From Nakamurella sp. A5-74 (lineage in GTDB: Bacteria > Actinomycetota > Actinomycetes > Mycobacteriales > Nakamurellaceae): 64,000 nt of DNA. Shown piece by piece: positions 45,822 to 57,004 of this stretch. A program made the position numbers and the translations under genes. Where the stretch lies: the NCBI RefSeq assembly GCF_040438885.1, contig NZ_CP159218.1:3906001-3970000 (forward strand), read 5' to 3'. How positions within the stretch are numbered: the stretch's first letter is position 1; each line of letters opens with the position of its first letter. The notes under the pieces were generated by a model. It saw only the letters and a list, made by a program, of their open reading frames with translations. It ran no database searches and was not told the DNA's origin.

Positions 45822-46648
45822 CACACGGATCTCCGCGGGCGGACGGCGAACAGGATCAGCAGCGCCACCACCACCAGCAGCAGCGACATCGCCACCGCCG
45901 TATCGGTACCGTCGCCGCCACCGTTGAACTCGGTGTAGATGGCCAGCGGCATGGTGCGGGTGACGCCCTCCTTGTTGCCGGCGAACAGCGCGGTCGCGCC
46001 GAACTCGCCCAGCGCCCGGGCGAAGCAGAGCGCGGTCCCGGACAGCAGCGCGGGTCGCAGCAGCGGCAACGTCACCCGGAACAAGGTCGTGGTTCGACCG
46101 GCGCCGAGGGTGGCGGCGACCGTTTCGAAGCGGTCGCCCAGCGATCGCAGCGCACCCTCCAGGGTGAGCACCAGGAACGGGAGAGCGACGAAGGTCTCCG
46201 CCAGCACGACGGCGAGAGTGGAGAACGCGATCCGGGTGCCGAACCACTCGAACAGGTACTGCCCGATCAGACCCTGCGTGCTCAGCAGGTACAGCAGCGC
46301 GATGCCGCCCACCATCGGCGGCAGCACCAACGGCACCGTCACCAGGGTGCGGAGCAGCCGGATCCACCAACCCTCGCGGCGCGCCAACAGCAGGGCGAGC
46401 GGGATCCCCAGGACGAGGCAGACCGCGGTCGCCAGCAGGCCGCACCGCAGCGACAACCAGAGGGCCAGCAGCACCGGTCGGGAACCGAGGGCGGCGGGCA
46501 GCTGCGCCCAGTCGGCCTTGGCCAGCAGCGCCACCAACGGCAGCAGCAGCAGGGCGATGCCGAGCCCGGCCGGGACCAGCGCCCAGCGCGGCGGGCCGAC
46601 GGTGCCGACGGCCGCGCGGACCCGGGCGCTGTCGACCGTGCGACCCAC
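45818..46648 (-). CDS. modB: Molybdate ABC transporter permease
   Basis: 276-residue inner-membrane permease with about six helices. ETFVALPFLVLTLEGALRSLGDRFETVAATLGAGR contains the EAA coupling motif contacting the ATPase, and GEFGATALFAGNKEG is a ModB family signature. GTG 46648 lies five bases after the modA stop; longer open frame upstream overlaps modA and was rejected. Overlap with modC supports one operon. Confidence 0.9.
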   Translation of the reverse strand: MGRTVDSARVRAAVGTVGPPRWALVPAGLGIALLLLPLVALLAKADWAQLPAALGSRPVLLALWLSLRCGLLATAVCLVLGIPLALLLARREGWWIRLLRTLVTVPLVLPPMVGGIALLYLLSTQGLIGQYLFEWFGTRIAFSTLAVVLAETFVALPFLVLTLEGALRSLGDRFETVAATLGAGRTTTLFRVTLPLLRPALLSGTALCFARALGEFGATALFAGNKEGVTRTMPLAIYTEFNGGGDGTDTAVAMSLLLVVVALLILFAVRPRRSVW

Positions 46649-46653
46649 GCGGA

Positions 46654-47622
46654 TCAGGGTGCCCCGAATCCTGCTGCTGTCAACGTCTTCTGCCCTTCGG
46701 CGCCGGTGACGACGTCGACGAACGCTGCCGCGGCGGAGGGATTCGGTGCGGCCTTCAGGACGCTGATCGGATAGGAGTTGACGGCTTCGGCCGACTCCTT
46801 GAAGTCGATGCCCTCGACCTTGCCCCCAGAACCGGAGACGTCGGTCTTGTAGACGAGGCCGGCATCCGCGTCGCCCTCGGCGACCTTGGTGAGGACGTCG
46901 GTCACCTTCTGTTCCTCGCTGGCCGGATCGAGCGTCACCCCTGCAGCGTCGAGAGCCGTCCGGGCGGCGGAACCACACGGCACCTCCGGGGCACAGACCA
47001 CGGTCGCCACGCCGCTCTTCGCCAGGCTCGCGAGATCGGTGATGCCCTTCGGGTTACCTGGCTTCACCGCGATCTGCAGGGTGTTGGTGGCGAAGATCGT
47101 CGGAGTACCGGTGACCAGCCCGGCGTCGGTGGCCTTCGTCATGTTCTTCTGATCGGCGCTGGCGAACACGTCCGCCTCCGCGCCCTGGGTGAGCTGGGTG
47201 ACCAGGGTCGAGCTGCCGTCGTAGGAGACCTGGACGTCGACGCCGGGATGCTCCTTCTCGAAGGTCGCCGTCAGGTCGTCGAAAGTCTTCTGCAGCGAGG
47301 CGGCGGCGAACACCGTGACGGTACCGCTGAGCTCGCCGCCGCTGGGCGCCGAGCTGCTGGATCCGCTGCTGGACGGGGCTGTGCTGCTCGGGGCTGTGCT
47401 GCTCGGGGCTGTGCTGGTCGGGGCTGTGCTGCTGGATCCGCTGCTGCTCGGGGCGCTGCTGCTCGAAGACTCAGTGCTCGGGGCCGCGCCGGCCGAACCG
47501 ACGGAACTGGACGTGGCGACGGGCGTCGACGTTGCGACGTTCCCGGACGAGCCCGCACACCCGGCGACACCGAGCGCAGCAGCTGCCAGGACTGCCAGGA
47601 ACGCACGGGTGGTTCGGATCAT
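46654..47622 (-). CDS. modA: Molybdate-binding lipoprotein
   Basis: 322 residues. Signal peptide with lipobox VAGC (Cys about residue 22), a Ser/Thr/Pro linker of about 75 residues with repeated TAPSS units, then the ModA domain beginning GTVTVFAAASLQKTFDDL. The binding-site regions SYDGSSTLVTQL and DADAGLVYKTD are conserved. It captures molybdate or tungstate outside the cell. The ATG overlaps the stop of the HTH-TOBE gene (ATGA). The long linker, encoded by GC-rich repeats, echoes that of the sugar-binding lipoprotein. Confidence 0.92.
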   Translation of the reverse strand: MIRTTRAFLAVLAAAALGVAGCAGSSGNVATSTPVATSSSVGSAGAAPSTESSSSSAPSSSGSSSTAPTSTAPSSTAPSSTAPSSSGSSSSAPSGGELSGTVTVFAAASLQKTFDDLTATFEKEHPGVDVQVSYDGSSTLVTQLTQGAEADVFASADQKNMTKATDAGLVTGTPTIFATNTLQIAVKPGNPKGITDLASLAKSGVATVVCAPEVPCGSAARTALDAAGVTLDPASEEQKVTDVLTKVAEGDADAGLVYKTDVSGSGGKVEGIDFKESAEAVNSYPISVLKAAPNPSAAAAFVDVVTGAEGQKTLTAAGFGAP

Positions 47623-48056
47623 GCTGTGCTCCTGGGGGTTTCGACGATCACGGTGGTCGCCTTCACAACGGCCACCGCCAAGGAGCCGACCCGGAGGTCG
47701 AGCTCACGGACGGCCTCGGACGACATCAGGGAGACGACCCGGTGCGGACCGCACTGCAGCTCGACCTGCGCCATCACGGTGTCGGCAGTGATTGCGGTGA
47801 CCAGACCGACGAACCGATTGCGGGCCGACCGGCCGACCCCCGACGGGTCCTCGGGGTGCGGGGCCTTCTCCGCGAGATCGCGGGCGACCACGGCCAACGC
47901 GTCGCCGGCGACGACAGCGCGACCCGCGTCGTCGGTCTCGGTGGGGAACGTCCCGGCGTCGATCCAGCGGCGCAGGGTGTCGTCGCTGACTCCCAGCAGA
48001 TCCGCCGCCTGGCTGACGCGGTAGCGCGGCGAGCTGGTGCCATCGGGTGAGCTCAT
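47619..48056 (-). CDS. Molybdate-responsive HTH-TOBE regulator
   Basis: 145 residues: a MerR/excisionase-type helix-turn-helix (about 10-55, YRVSQAADLLGVSDDTLRRWIDAGTFPT) joined to a single TOBE/Mop molybdopterin-binding domain (about 78-140, RNRFVGLVTAITADTVMAQVELQCGP). It is first in the mod operon and overlaps modA, so it probably senses molybdate and controls this operon. A TATGAT element six bases before the ATG suggests a leaderless message. Confidence 0.88.
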   Translation of the reverse strand: MSSPDGTSSPRYRVSQAADLLGVSDDTLRRWIDAGTFPTETDDAGRAVVAGDALAVVARDLAEKAPHPEDPSGVGRSARNRFVGLVTAITADTVMAQVELQCGPHRVVSLMSSEAVRELDLRVGSLAVAVVKATTVIVETPRSTA

Positions 48057-48068
48057 GGGTCGATCATA
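48056..48068 (-). promoter_or_regulatory. Leaderless-type -10 element of the mod operon
   Basis: Minus strand TATGAT (48068-48063) is six bases before the ATG at 48056; there is no Shine-Dalgarno sequence. The -35 is unclear. Confidence 0.45.
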
Positions 48069-48172
48069 GACACGCGGGTGCGGTTCCAGGTATGGGTATC
48101 AGACCGCAGATGCGGATCTGTGGTCGTGAATGCGGCATCGAGGACCCATGGCGCCCAACCCCGTTGAGAGCG

Positions 48173-48670
48173 TTACTCCTGGAAGCCGCGGAACACTCCG
48201 TCCGGGGTGGCGTCGGCGAACTCGCGGAAGTCCATGTTGATCAGTGACAGGTTCGCGCCTACGGATCCGACCTCGTAGGCCCGCACCCGGAACGACCGGC
48301 CCGGGGCGTTCTCCTCACCCCCGGGAGCATCCTTCTCGAGATCCAGTGCCACCACGGGATGGTCGTCATCGATCTGGGCGCGGCGATCGGCGAAGAACAG
48401 GTGGTTTCTCGACAGACGCATCCGGGCCACCTCGGCAACGAACTGTTGCGCGGTGAATCCATCGAACCGCGGATGGTCGACGAACGTCAACGCGGGGCCG
48501 AAGTCCTCGTCGCCGTCGTCCTGCGCATCCTCGCCCAGTCGGCCGGGCTGCATCAACGCAGTCTGGGTCCGCAACCAGGCGGCCTGGTCGGAGAAATCCG
48601 TCCGCACGACCAGCGAACTCTCCAGACCACCCGGTTCGTCTTCCAGATCAGTAACCACATGCAGGTCCAT
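48173..48670 (-). CDS. DUF6924-like protein, function unknown
   Basis: 165 residues. LVVRTDFSDQAAWLRTQ near residues 20-36 resembles the N-terminal motif of the DUF6924 family. VALDLEKDAPG and RSFRVRAYEVGSVGANLSLINMDF lie later in the domain, ending DGVFRGFQE. No catalytic residues stand out. ATG 48670 has GGGCGG upstream. It is divergent from the TetR gene, sharing a 144-base promoter region that contains the TetR palindromes, so it might belong to that regulon. Confidence 0.75.
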   Translation of the reverse strand: MDLHVVTDLEDEPGGLESSLVVRTDFSDQAAWLRTQTALMQPGRLGEDAQDDGDEDFGPALTFVDHPRFDGFTAQQFVAEVARMRLSRNHLFFADRRAQIDDDHPVVALDLEKDAPGGEENAPGRSFRVRAYEVGSVGANLSLINMDFREFADATPDGVFRGFQE

Positions 48671-48720
48671 GCGCCGCCCGTTCACCCGTCGGGCCGCTGG
48701 GTGTCGGCCACTGCCCGTGA

Positions 48721-51177
<2,457 letters not shown>

Positions 51178-51201
51178 CGGACACGCCCCGCCCGGCTCCT
51201 G

Positions 51202-51234
51202 AGCCCCGCTCGTTCGATCGCAAAGAGCGGGGCT
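51202..51234 (+). terminator. Terminator after the DHA2 pump gene
   Basis: AGCCCCGCTC and GAGCGGGGCT form a perfect 10-bp stem with a 13-base loop, 25 bases after the stop. Confidence 0.8.
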
Positions 51235-51343
51235 CTGCTGGTCAGGGGATCGAGATGTCGATGTATCCGGCGGCGTCCCTTGAGCCTCCGGAAGAGCAGG
51301 CGCCGTTCTCGGAGCACGGCCTGTTCGGACCAGGGTGATCGGA

Positions 51344-52426
51344 ATGTCAGAGACCGTTGGACCCACGATGGTCGGACCGGACCACAGCGCTCCGGACCTG
51401 TCCGGCCGAGTGTTCGATCAGACTCTCGCGCTCATGGAGTCCGCCGCGATCTGGTTGGGCGGACGACTCGGCTGGTACGCGGCGCTGCGCGACGGAGGCC
51501 CCCTCACCGCGGCCGATCTCGCCATTCGCACCCAGTCGGATGCCCGGTACGCCCAGGAGTGGTTGGCACAGCAGGCCACCGCCGGGATCCTGGTGCTGGA
51601 CGGGGACAGGTACACGCTCCCCGGAGGCCATGCCGAAGCTTTGCTCGATCGCGACAGCGTGTGGTGGACCGAACCGCTCCTGAGGCAGATGATGGCCGCG
51701 GTGCTCCGGTTGCCCGAGCTGGAGCACGCCTATCGGACCGGAACCGGACTCAGCTGGTCGGACTACGGCGCGGACATGTCGCAGGCACAGGGCGACGTCA
51801 ACCGACCGGCTCTGCTCCACACCCTTCCCGAGGAGTGGGTCCCACAGATTCCGGGCCTGATGACGCGTCTCGGATCGGGTGCCCGGGTGGCCGACATCTG
51901 CTGCGGGCACGGCTGGGCCGCGATCGGGTTGGCTCTGGCCCACCCCGGCATCACCGTTGACGGCTATGACCTCGACGGACCCGCAATCGAGCAGGCGCGC
52001 CGGAACGCGGTCGCAGCCGGCGTCGGCGACCGTGTGCGCTTCCACCACCTGGATGTCAGCAACCCGCTCCCTGAGGACGGGTACGACGTCGTGATCGCGG
52101 TCGAATGCCTGCACGACCTCCCCGATCCGGTAGGCGTCCTGCAGGTGATGGCCGGCGCCGGTGCCGACGACGCGGTGGTTCTCGTGGTCGAGATGGCCGC
52201 CGATCCGGAGCTCCGGACCCCTGGCGACGAGATCCAGCGGGCTCTGTACGGTTTCAGCCTGCTGGTCTGCCTTCCCGATTCCCGCAGCGTCGACCGCTCG
52301 GTGGCCTCCGGCACGCTGCTACGACCTGCGGTTCTGGATGACTACGCGCGCCGGGGTGGGTTCGCAGGCGCCACCGCCCTGGATCTGCCGGACACCGGAT
52401 TCTGGCGCTTCTACCGCCTGCGGTGA
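51344..52426 (+). CDS. SAM-dependent methyltransferase with N-terminal winged-helix-like domain
   Basis: 360 residues. The first ~90 resemble a winged helix (LTAADLAIRTQSDARYAQEWLAQQATAGIL), as in Rv2258c-type methyltransferases. The Rossmann methyltransferase core starts near residue 170 with motif I VADICCGHGWAAIGLA, then YDLDGPAIEQAR (acidic ribose contact) and DVVIAVECLHDLPDP. The substrate is unknown. ATG 51344 was preferred because AGGG lies about eight bases upstream; GTG 51335 is also in frame. It is convergent with the next MFS gene with only 50 bases between stops. Confidence 0.87.
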   Translation: MSETVGPTMVGPDHSAPDLSGRVFDQTLALMESAAIWLGGRLGWYAALRDGGPLTAADLAIRTQSDARYAQEWLAQQATAGILVLDGDRYTLPGGHAEALLDRDSVWWTEPLLRQMMAAVLRLPELEHAYRTGTGLSWSDYGADMSQAQGDVNRPALLHTLPEEWVPQIPGLMTRLGSGARVADICCGHGWAAIGLALAHPGITVDGYDLDGPAIEQARRNAVAAGVGDRVRFHHLDVSNPLPEDGYDVVIAVECLHDLPDPVGVLQVMAGAGADDAVVLVVEMAADPELRTPGDEIQRALYGFSLLVCLPDSRSVDRSVASGTLLRPAVLDDYARRGGFAGATALDLPDTGFWRFYRLR

Positions 52427-52477
52427 CCCAGGGTCCGGGCGGCCGTCAACTTCCACACCCAGCGGGGGGACCTGCGG

Positions 52478-53749
52478 TCAGACCCCCTCTGCGCCGACGA
52501 CCGCAGGGACCGGCACCCGGGCGGTCACGGCGGACGACTCGCCGCAAGCTGCGTCGGTGACATCTCCCGCTTCGCCGAGCTCGACCGGCCGCGGAGCCCG
52601 ACGGTCGAGCAGCCCGGAGAACACCGCCAGCGACAGCCCGACCATCGACAGCACCGAGCCGACGACGTTGGGTGCCAACAGGCCGAAACCGCCGGCGATC
52701 ACCATGCCGCCGAGGTACGCCCCGATCGAGTTGGCGACGTTGAAGCCGGACTGCACCGCTGCCGACACCAGCGACGGGTTGCCGCCGGCCTTCTGGGTGA
52801 CCCGCGCCTGCACCATCGGCCCGATCATGAAGCCGGCGAAGCCGATCGCGACGAGCGTCAGCACCGCCCCGGTCTTGGAGTTGGCGGTGAGCGTGAACAG
52901 CCCGAGCACCAGGGCCAGCAGCGCCAGTGCGCCGTACATGCCGGGCATCAGGCGCTTGTCGGCCAGATGGCCGCCGACCATCACGCCGATCGTCATGCCG
53001 ATCCCGGCGAGACCGAGGATCAGCGTGACGCTGGACGGGGCGAAGCCGGCGACGTCGGTGAGCATGGGCGCGATGTAGCTCATGGTCGCGAAGGTGCCGC
53101 CGAGGCCGAACATCACGATGGCCAGCGCCAGCCACACCTGCGGGCTGCGGAACGGCGCGAGCTCGCTGCGGATCCCCGCGTTGGCCGGGGCCGGGGCGAA
53201 GGGAACCAGGCGCTGGATCGCGATGAGCGCGATGACGCCGAGTCCGGTGACGACGGCGAAGGTCATCCGCCAGCCGAACTGCTGGCCGAGCAGGGTGCCC
53301 AGTGGTACACCCAGGACGTTGGCCAGGGTGAGCCCGACGAACATCCGAGCGATGGCCTTGCCCTGCCGGCCCGGCCCGGCCAGCTGACCGGCGACGATCG
53401 CGCCGGCTCCGAAGAACGCGCCGTGCGGCAGACCGGCGACGAAACGGAAGACGATACCCAGCTCGAGCGAGGGCGCCATCGCGAACAGGCCGTTGCCGAG
53501 GATGAACAGCCCCATCATCGCCATCAGCAGCGTCTTGCGCGGCAGCCGGGAACAGATGCCCGTGATCAGCGGGGCGCCGACGACCACACCCAGCGCGTAC
53601 GCGGTGATCAGGTAGCCGCCGGTGGGGATGTCGACGCCGAGATCGCGGGAGACCTCGGGCAGGACGCCCATCATGACGAACTCGGTGGTGCCGATGCCGA
53701 AGGCGGCAATGGCAAGGGCGAACAGGGCGCGGGACGCGCTGGCAGGCAT
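52478..53749 (-). CDS. DHA1-family MFS transporter (AraJ-like)
   Basis: 423 residues and 12 predicted helices. The N-terminal ALAIAAFGIGTTEFVMMGVLPEVSRDLGV is characteristic of AraJ/YdhP-type exporters of sugars or drugs, and LPHGAFFGAGAIVAGQL is the motif around helix 4-5. An Ala/Val/Glu-rich tail of about 40 residues ends the protein. ATG 53749 is the preferred start, with AAGAG upstream; GTG 53764 is an in-frame alternative. The upstream gap to 54038 holds a GCTCACG-type palindrome. Confidence 0.88.
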   Translation of the reverse strand: MPASASRALFALAIAAFGIGTTEFVMMGVLPEVSRDLGVDIPTGGYLITAYALGVVVGAPLITGICSRLPRKTLLMAMMGLFILGNGLFAMAPSLELGIVFRFVAGLPHGAFFGAGAIVAGQLAGPGRQGKAIARMFVGLTLANVLGVPLGTLLGQQFGWRMTFAVVTGLGVIALIAIQRLVPFAPAPANAGIRSELAPFRSPQVWLALAIVMFGLGGTFATMSYIAPMLTDVAGFAPSSVTLILGLAGIGMTIGVMVGGHLADKRLMPGMYGALALLALVLGLFTLTANSKTGAVLTLVAIGFAGFMIGPMVQARVTQKAGGNPSLVSAAVQSGFNVANSIGAYLGGMVIAGGFGLLAPNVVGSVLSMVGLSLAVFSGLLDRRAPRPVELGEAGDVTDAACGESSAVTARVPVPAVVGAEGV

Positions 53750-53970
53750 GGTTGGGCTCTTCACGGTGCTCGGTGGTGGAACCGGCTACGCCGCCGGGCG
53801 GGATGGGCAGGCCCCCGCGTACTGCTGCGGTCGGGCTGCGGTGTCGATCGACTTCTGTACCGATCAACACGCTACAGGCGCACCCCGGTGCCGCGCGCGC
53901 TCGTCACCCGCCGGGGACTGTCGGATCCCTCACGGCCTACCTTGCGCTCGCTTCCCGCGGCGCTCACGCT

Positions 53971-54026
53971 GCGCCTAGATGCTCACGGTCGGACGTGAGC
54001 GGAGCGCTCGAACGTGAGCGAACGCG
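53971..54026. repeat. GCTCACGTTCG-family palindromic repeat, copy 2 (degenerate)
   Basis: GCTCACG-GTCGGA-CGTGAGC (53981-54000) is a 7-bp hairpin within a larger degenerate array of GCTCACG and CGTGAGC words. CGAACGTGAGCGAACGCG at 54009-54026 is identical to bases in copy 1 at 28871-28888. It lies just beyond the stop of the DUF2461 gene, so it may end that transcript. Confidence 0.65.
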
Positions 54027-54038
54027 GGTCGGCAGCAC

Positions 54039-54671
54039 TCAGCCGCGATGCAGGTGCGCCAGCGCCCATTCGACGAACGGCCGGCCCTTGCGCCAGTCCT
54101 GGCGAACCTTGTCCACGAGGCCCGGCGTGTGCACCACCGTGTCGAACCCGTAGTCGAGACCGAAGGTCAACGCCTTGTGCCGCAACAGGTCGATCCTCGG
54201 GTGATCGGCCGGGTAGCCGCGCGGGGAGGTCTTCAGCGTCTCGCCGCCGACCTCCCAGCCGGCCTTCGTCATCCGCTTGACCATCTTCTCCAGCTCAGCG
54301 CCGTCCGGGCCGGCCACCGCGTCCCGATAGGCCCGCAACGCCTCGCCTTCGGCGTAGTAGAAACCGACGCCCACCCGCACCCCGGGGGCGCCGATCTGCA
54401 CGTAGTACCCGGTCGAGTCGCGCACCTCGACGTAGGCGCCCTGATGTGTCTTGTACGCGGTCTTGTCCTTGGCGAAGCGGACATCCCGGTAGGGCCGGAA
54501 CACCTTGGCGGGCCCGAACTCCGGCTCCAACTCGGTCACCAGCGCGGTGATCGGGTCCTTCACCGCCTCGAGGTAGACGTGCTTGTGGGCCTCCCAGAAC
54601 GACTTGCTGTTGTCGACCTCGAGGTCGTCGTAGAAGTCGAATGCCGCTTCGGGGAATCCGGGGAATGCCAT
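54039..54671 (-). CDS. DUF2461 / TIGR02453-family protein
   Basis: 210 residues, the family's usual length. Characteristic segments are AAFDFYDDLEVDNSKSFWEAHKH (the F..L..NN.++WF motif), FRPYRDVRFAKDKTAYKTHQGA near residues 67-86, and SPRGYPADHPRIDLLRHKAL. The family is widespread and uncharacterised; no enzymatic motif is evident. ATG 54671 directly precedes the conserved AFPGFPEAAFDF. It is divergent from the PIG-L gene. Confidence 0.87.
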   Translation of the reverse strand: MAFPGFPEAAFDFYDDLEVDNSKSFWEAHKHVYLEAVKDPITALVTELEPEFGPAKVFRPYRDVRFAKDKTAYKTHQGAYVEVRDSTGYYVQIGAPGVRVGVGFYYAEGEALRAYRDAVAGPDGAELEKMVKRMTKAGWEVGGETLKTSPRGYPADHPRIDLLRHKALTFGLDYGFDTVVHTPGLVDKVRQDWRKGRPFVEWALAHLHRG

Positions 54672-54721
54672 CCCCCGAGCGTAGAGATTCTCTCTCGGTG
54701 CGCGATCCGCACCCACAGCCC

Positions 54722-54750
54722 TTGACCTCATGCGCAGTGCAGGGTGTTCT
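54722..54750 (+). promoter_or_regulatory. Promoter of the PIG-L deacetylase gene
   Basis: TTGACC (54722-54727), 17 bases, TGTTCT (54745-54750), then eight bases to ATG 54759. The GGAGGA just before the ATG abuts it and is too close to act as a normal ribosome-binding site, so leaderless initiation is likely. Confidence 0.5.
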
Positions 54751-54758
54751 CTGGAGGA

Positions 54759-55472
54759 ATGTCCGAACCAGCAGCCGACACCCACGCTCCGTTCATCGTG
54801 CTCGACGAGAACTTCGAGCGAGTGGTGCTCATCGTGGCTCATCCCGACGACGTCGAATGGGGGCTGGCCGCCGCCGTCGCGCGGTGGACGTCGATGGGTA
54901 AGCAGGTCAGCTACCTCCTCGCCACCCGCGGCGAAGCCGGCATCGAGGGGGTGGCACCCGAGATCGCGGGCCCGCTGCGTGAGGAGGAGCAACGTGCGGC
55001 CGGCGTCCATGTCGGTGTCAGCGACATCGTCTATCTGGATCTGCCGGACGGCGGGCTGCAGGACGCACCCGACCTCGTCGAGCGCATCGCCGCTGCGGTG
55101 GCCGAGCGCGCTCCCGAGGTGGCGATCGTCCAGTTCTCCGGTGCGGAGTGGGGACCGGGCGCCTCGAACCACCCGGACCACATCGCCGCCGGGCTCGCCT
55201 CGATCGCTGCGCTGCAGGGCAGTGGGATCAGGCTCTACGAGCAGGATCCGCACGGACAGGTGCTCATCGACGTGCAGGATCATCTCGCCGCGGCGGTCGA
55301 CTCGCTGGCTGCCCACCACGAGTACCTGGCCGTCCTGGATCCGGACACTCCGGTGCGGGACCAGGCACGGAAGGTGGTCGAGCAGACCTGTTCCCCGCTC
55401 GAGGCGCTCGGCGGACGGCGCGGCGTGCGGCTGCGTGCCCTGACTGCCGAGGCGCTGCCGGCCACTGCCTGA
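54759..55472 (+). CDS. PIG-L/LmbE-family deacetylase
   Basis: 237-residue zinc hydrolase. VAHPDDVEWGLAAAVARW near residues 27-44 is the family signature with His/Asp/Asp zinc and catalytic residues, and SNHPDHIAAG near 135-144 supplies the second metal histidine. In actinobacteria such enzymes deacetylate GlcNAc-containing thiols (MshB, Mca) or other N-acyl groups. The length is shorter than MshB (about 300), so a different substrate is likely. It is convergent with the metallohydrolase gene with four bases between stops. Confidence 0.9.
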   Translation: MSEPAADTHAPFIVLDENFERVVLIVAHPDDVEWGLAAAVARWTSMGKQVSYLLATRGEAGIEGVAPEIAGPLREEEQRAAGVHVGVSDIVYLDLPDGGLQDAPDLVERIAAAVAERAPEVAIVQFSGAEWGPGASNHPDHIAAGLASIAALQGSGIRLYEQDPHGQVLIDVQDHLAAAVDSLAAHHEYLAVLDPDTPVRDQARKVVEQTCSPLEALGGRRGVRLRALTAEALPATA

Positions 55473-55476
55473 CACC

Positions 55477-56010
55477 TCAGAGCACCGGATCGATCCCGAC
55501 GTCGACGTAGGTGACGTACAGCAGCAGCCGCACCTCAGGACCGAGCGCCGCGTCGATCAGATCGAGCAGGGTCCGCCGGAACAGCGTCCCGTGCCTGGCG
55601 ACCGCATCTCCGGCGAGATGGTGGGCGAGTTCGTGCAGCACCACCAGCTCCCGCATCGCCCACCCCGCCGTGCCCAGACCTGTCGGGAGGGCCAGGGTGG
55701 CAGTGCCGAACTCATAGTGCGCCTGGGTGTTTCCGCGGCGGCGGCGCACCGTGACCCCAGCAGCGCTCGGCTCCGAGTACTCGGCCCGCACCCGCGGCAG
55801 GGCGAGCACGGCATCGACGTACCGCTGGACGGATTCGAGCGAGGCGAACTTCCGCTCACCGGGCAGCGTCAGCGTCGACCCGGCCACCTGGAGCGATGGT
55901 CGGTCGAGCGACCGGTCCATCAACCGGTGCACCAGATCCTCCGCCTCGTAGACGGCGGTCCGGTCGGCGTCCCGGGGCGGGGTCGACGAGCCCCCGGCGC
56001 CCTCAGCCAC
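55477..56010 (-). CDS. Putative metallohydrolase of the TIGR04338 family
   Basis: 177 residues. A zinc-peptidase-like HELAHHLAGD lies near residue 119 after LVVLHE, with a small surrounding domain (VYEAEDLVHRLMDRS, RKFASLESVQRYVDAVL). Mycobacterial and related genomes pair this family with a DUF2786 protein, and here too the start (adjacent GTG codons 56013/56010) overlaps the stop of the DUF2786 gene. Protease activity is inferred only from HExxH. There is no signal peptide, so it acts in the cytosol. Confidence 0.8.
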   Translation of the reverse strand: MAEGAGGSSTPPRDADRTAVYEAEDLVHRLMDRSLDRPSLQVAGSTLTLPGERKFASLESVQRYVDAVLALPRVRAEYSEPSAAGVTVRRRRGNTQAHYEFGTATLALPTGLGTAGWAMRELVVLHELAHHLAGDAVARHGTLFRRTLLDLIDAALGPEVRLLLYVTYVDVGIDPVL

Positions 56011-56842
56011 CACGTCCGACGGCCCTCCGAGCACCGCCGATCGCTGTCCGGCCGCCGAGCTGGGCCTGCCGTCCCGCCGATCTCCCTGCGCGCTGGGCAC
56101 CTTCCGCCCTGCCGACGCTGCTGCCGCGCCAGGCACCGCGCGCCTCGGACGTCTGCCGATAGAAGTCGTTGATCTCCAGCTCCTTCTGTCGGAGCGCGAG
56201 CGCAACGCCGGTGGTCCCTGCCGCCGGGACACCGGGCTCGAGCTCGGGGAGCCGTTCGCGCTGCTCCTCCCGGGTCGCCTCAGCGGTCGCGTCCTCACGT
56301 GCTGCGGCCAGCCGTCGGCCTATCTCGAGGGCGAATGCGTTCTGGAAGTTGATCCGTGCCGTGGTGGCGTGCACCGGGCGACGCACCGCGCGACCGGTGC
56401 GCGAGTCCCGCTTGTAGGTGACCTCGGCGCGGTGGGCGCCGGTGCGCAGATAGCGCTCGCAAGCGCCCACCATCTGGACCACCAACGAGGAGTACAGCGC
56501 CTCGCAGACCTCCAGGTCGGCTGCGAACCCGTAGGCGTAGACGAAGGTCGAGTTGCGGGCGATGTCGCACGTCACCCCGTTCGCCCTGGCGATGGCCACG
56601 TACAGCTGCACGTAGGTCGCCAGACCCCGCTTACCGGGTTCGCCGATGGTGATCGTGCGCTGCTCCGGGGTTGCTCGCCGCTCGCGCCGCTCGGTGTGCG
56701 CCCTGGCGATGGCGAGATCCACCGATTCCAACGTCGCCAGTCGCTGGGCGGCAGCCATGAAAGTGGCCGCCTCGTGTTCGTTGTCGGTCCCCTCGGCCTG
56801 CCGTAGCAGCGCCGCGATGCGACCCAGTGCTCTGTCCGTCAC
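56003..56842 (-). CDS. DUF2786 protein
   Basis: 279 residues. The N-terminal DUF2786 motif (GRIAALLRQAEGTDNEHEAATFMAAAQRLATLESVDLA is split over residues 7-45) is followed by a beta-rich region (LVVQMVGACERYLRTGAHRAEVTYKRDSRTG) and an Arg/Gly-rich basic C-terminus, which could bind nucleic acid. DUF2786 also occurs in phage-associated proteins. GTG 56842 is supported by GGGAGA upstream. It is coupled to the metallohydrolase gene by an eight-base overlap. The basic tail sits exactly in the overlap region. Confidence 0.85.
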   Translation of the reverse strand: MTDRALGRIAALLRQAEGTDNEHEAATFMAAAQRLATLESVDLAIARAHTERRERRATPEQRTITIGEPGKRGLATYVQLYVAIARANGVTCDIARNSTFVYAYGFAADLEVCEALYSSLVVQMVGACERYLRTGAHRAEVTYKRDSRTGRAVRRPVHATTARINFQNAFALEIGRRLAAAREDATAEATREEQRERLPELEPGVPAAGTTGVALALRQKELEINDFYRQTSEARGAWRGSSVGRAEGAQRAGRSAGRQAQLGGRTAIGGARRAVGRGG

Positions 56843-57004
56843 GCGTCCATTCTCCCGCTCCCGAGTTCCGTGCGTCGGCTCGCCCATCCCGACCTCAGCA
56901 GCGTGCCAGACGGGTCGGACAGTGGACCCTGGCGCCGCCGCTGGCGCGCAGCTCGCTGCTGCCCGAGGAGTCGGAGCAGGACGGCCCGGCGTAGATTCGG
57001 AGCC

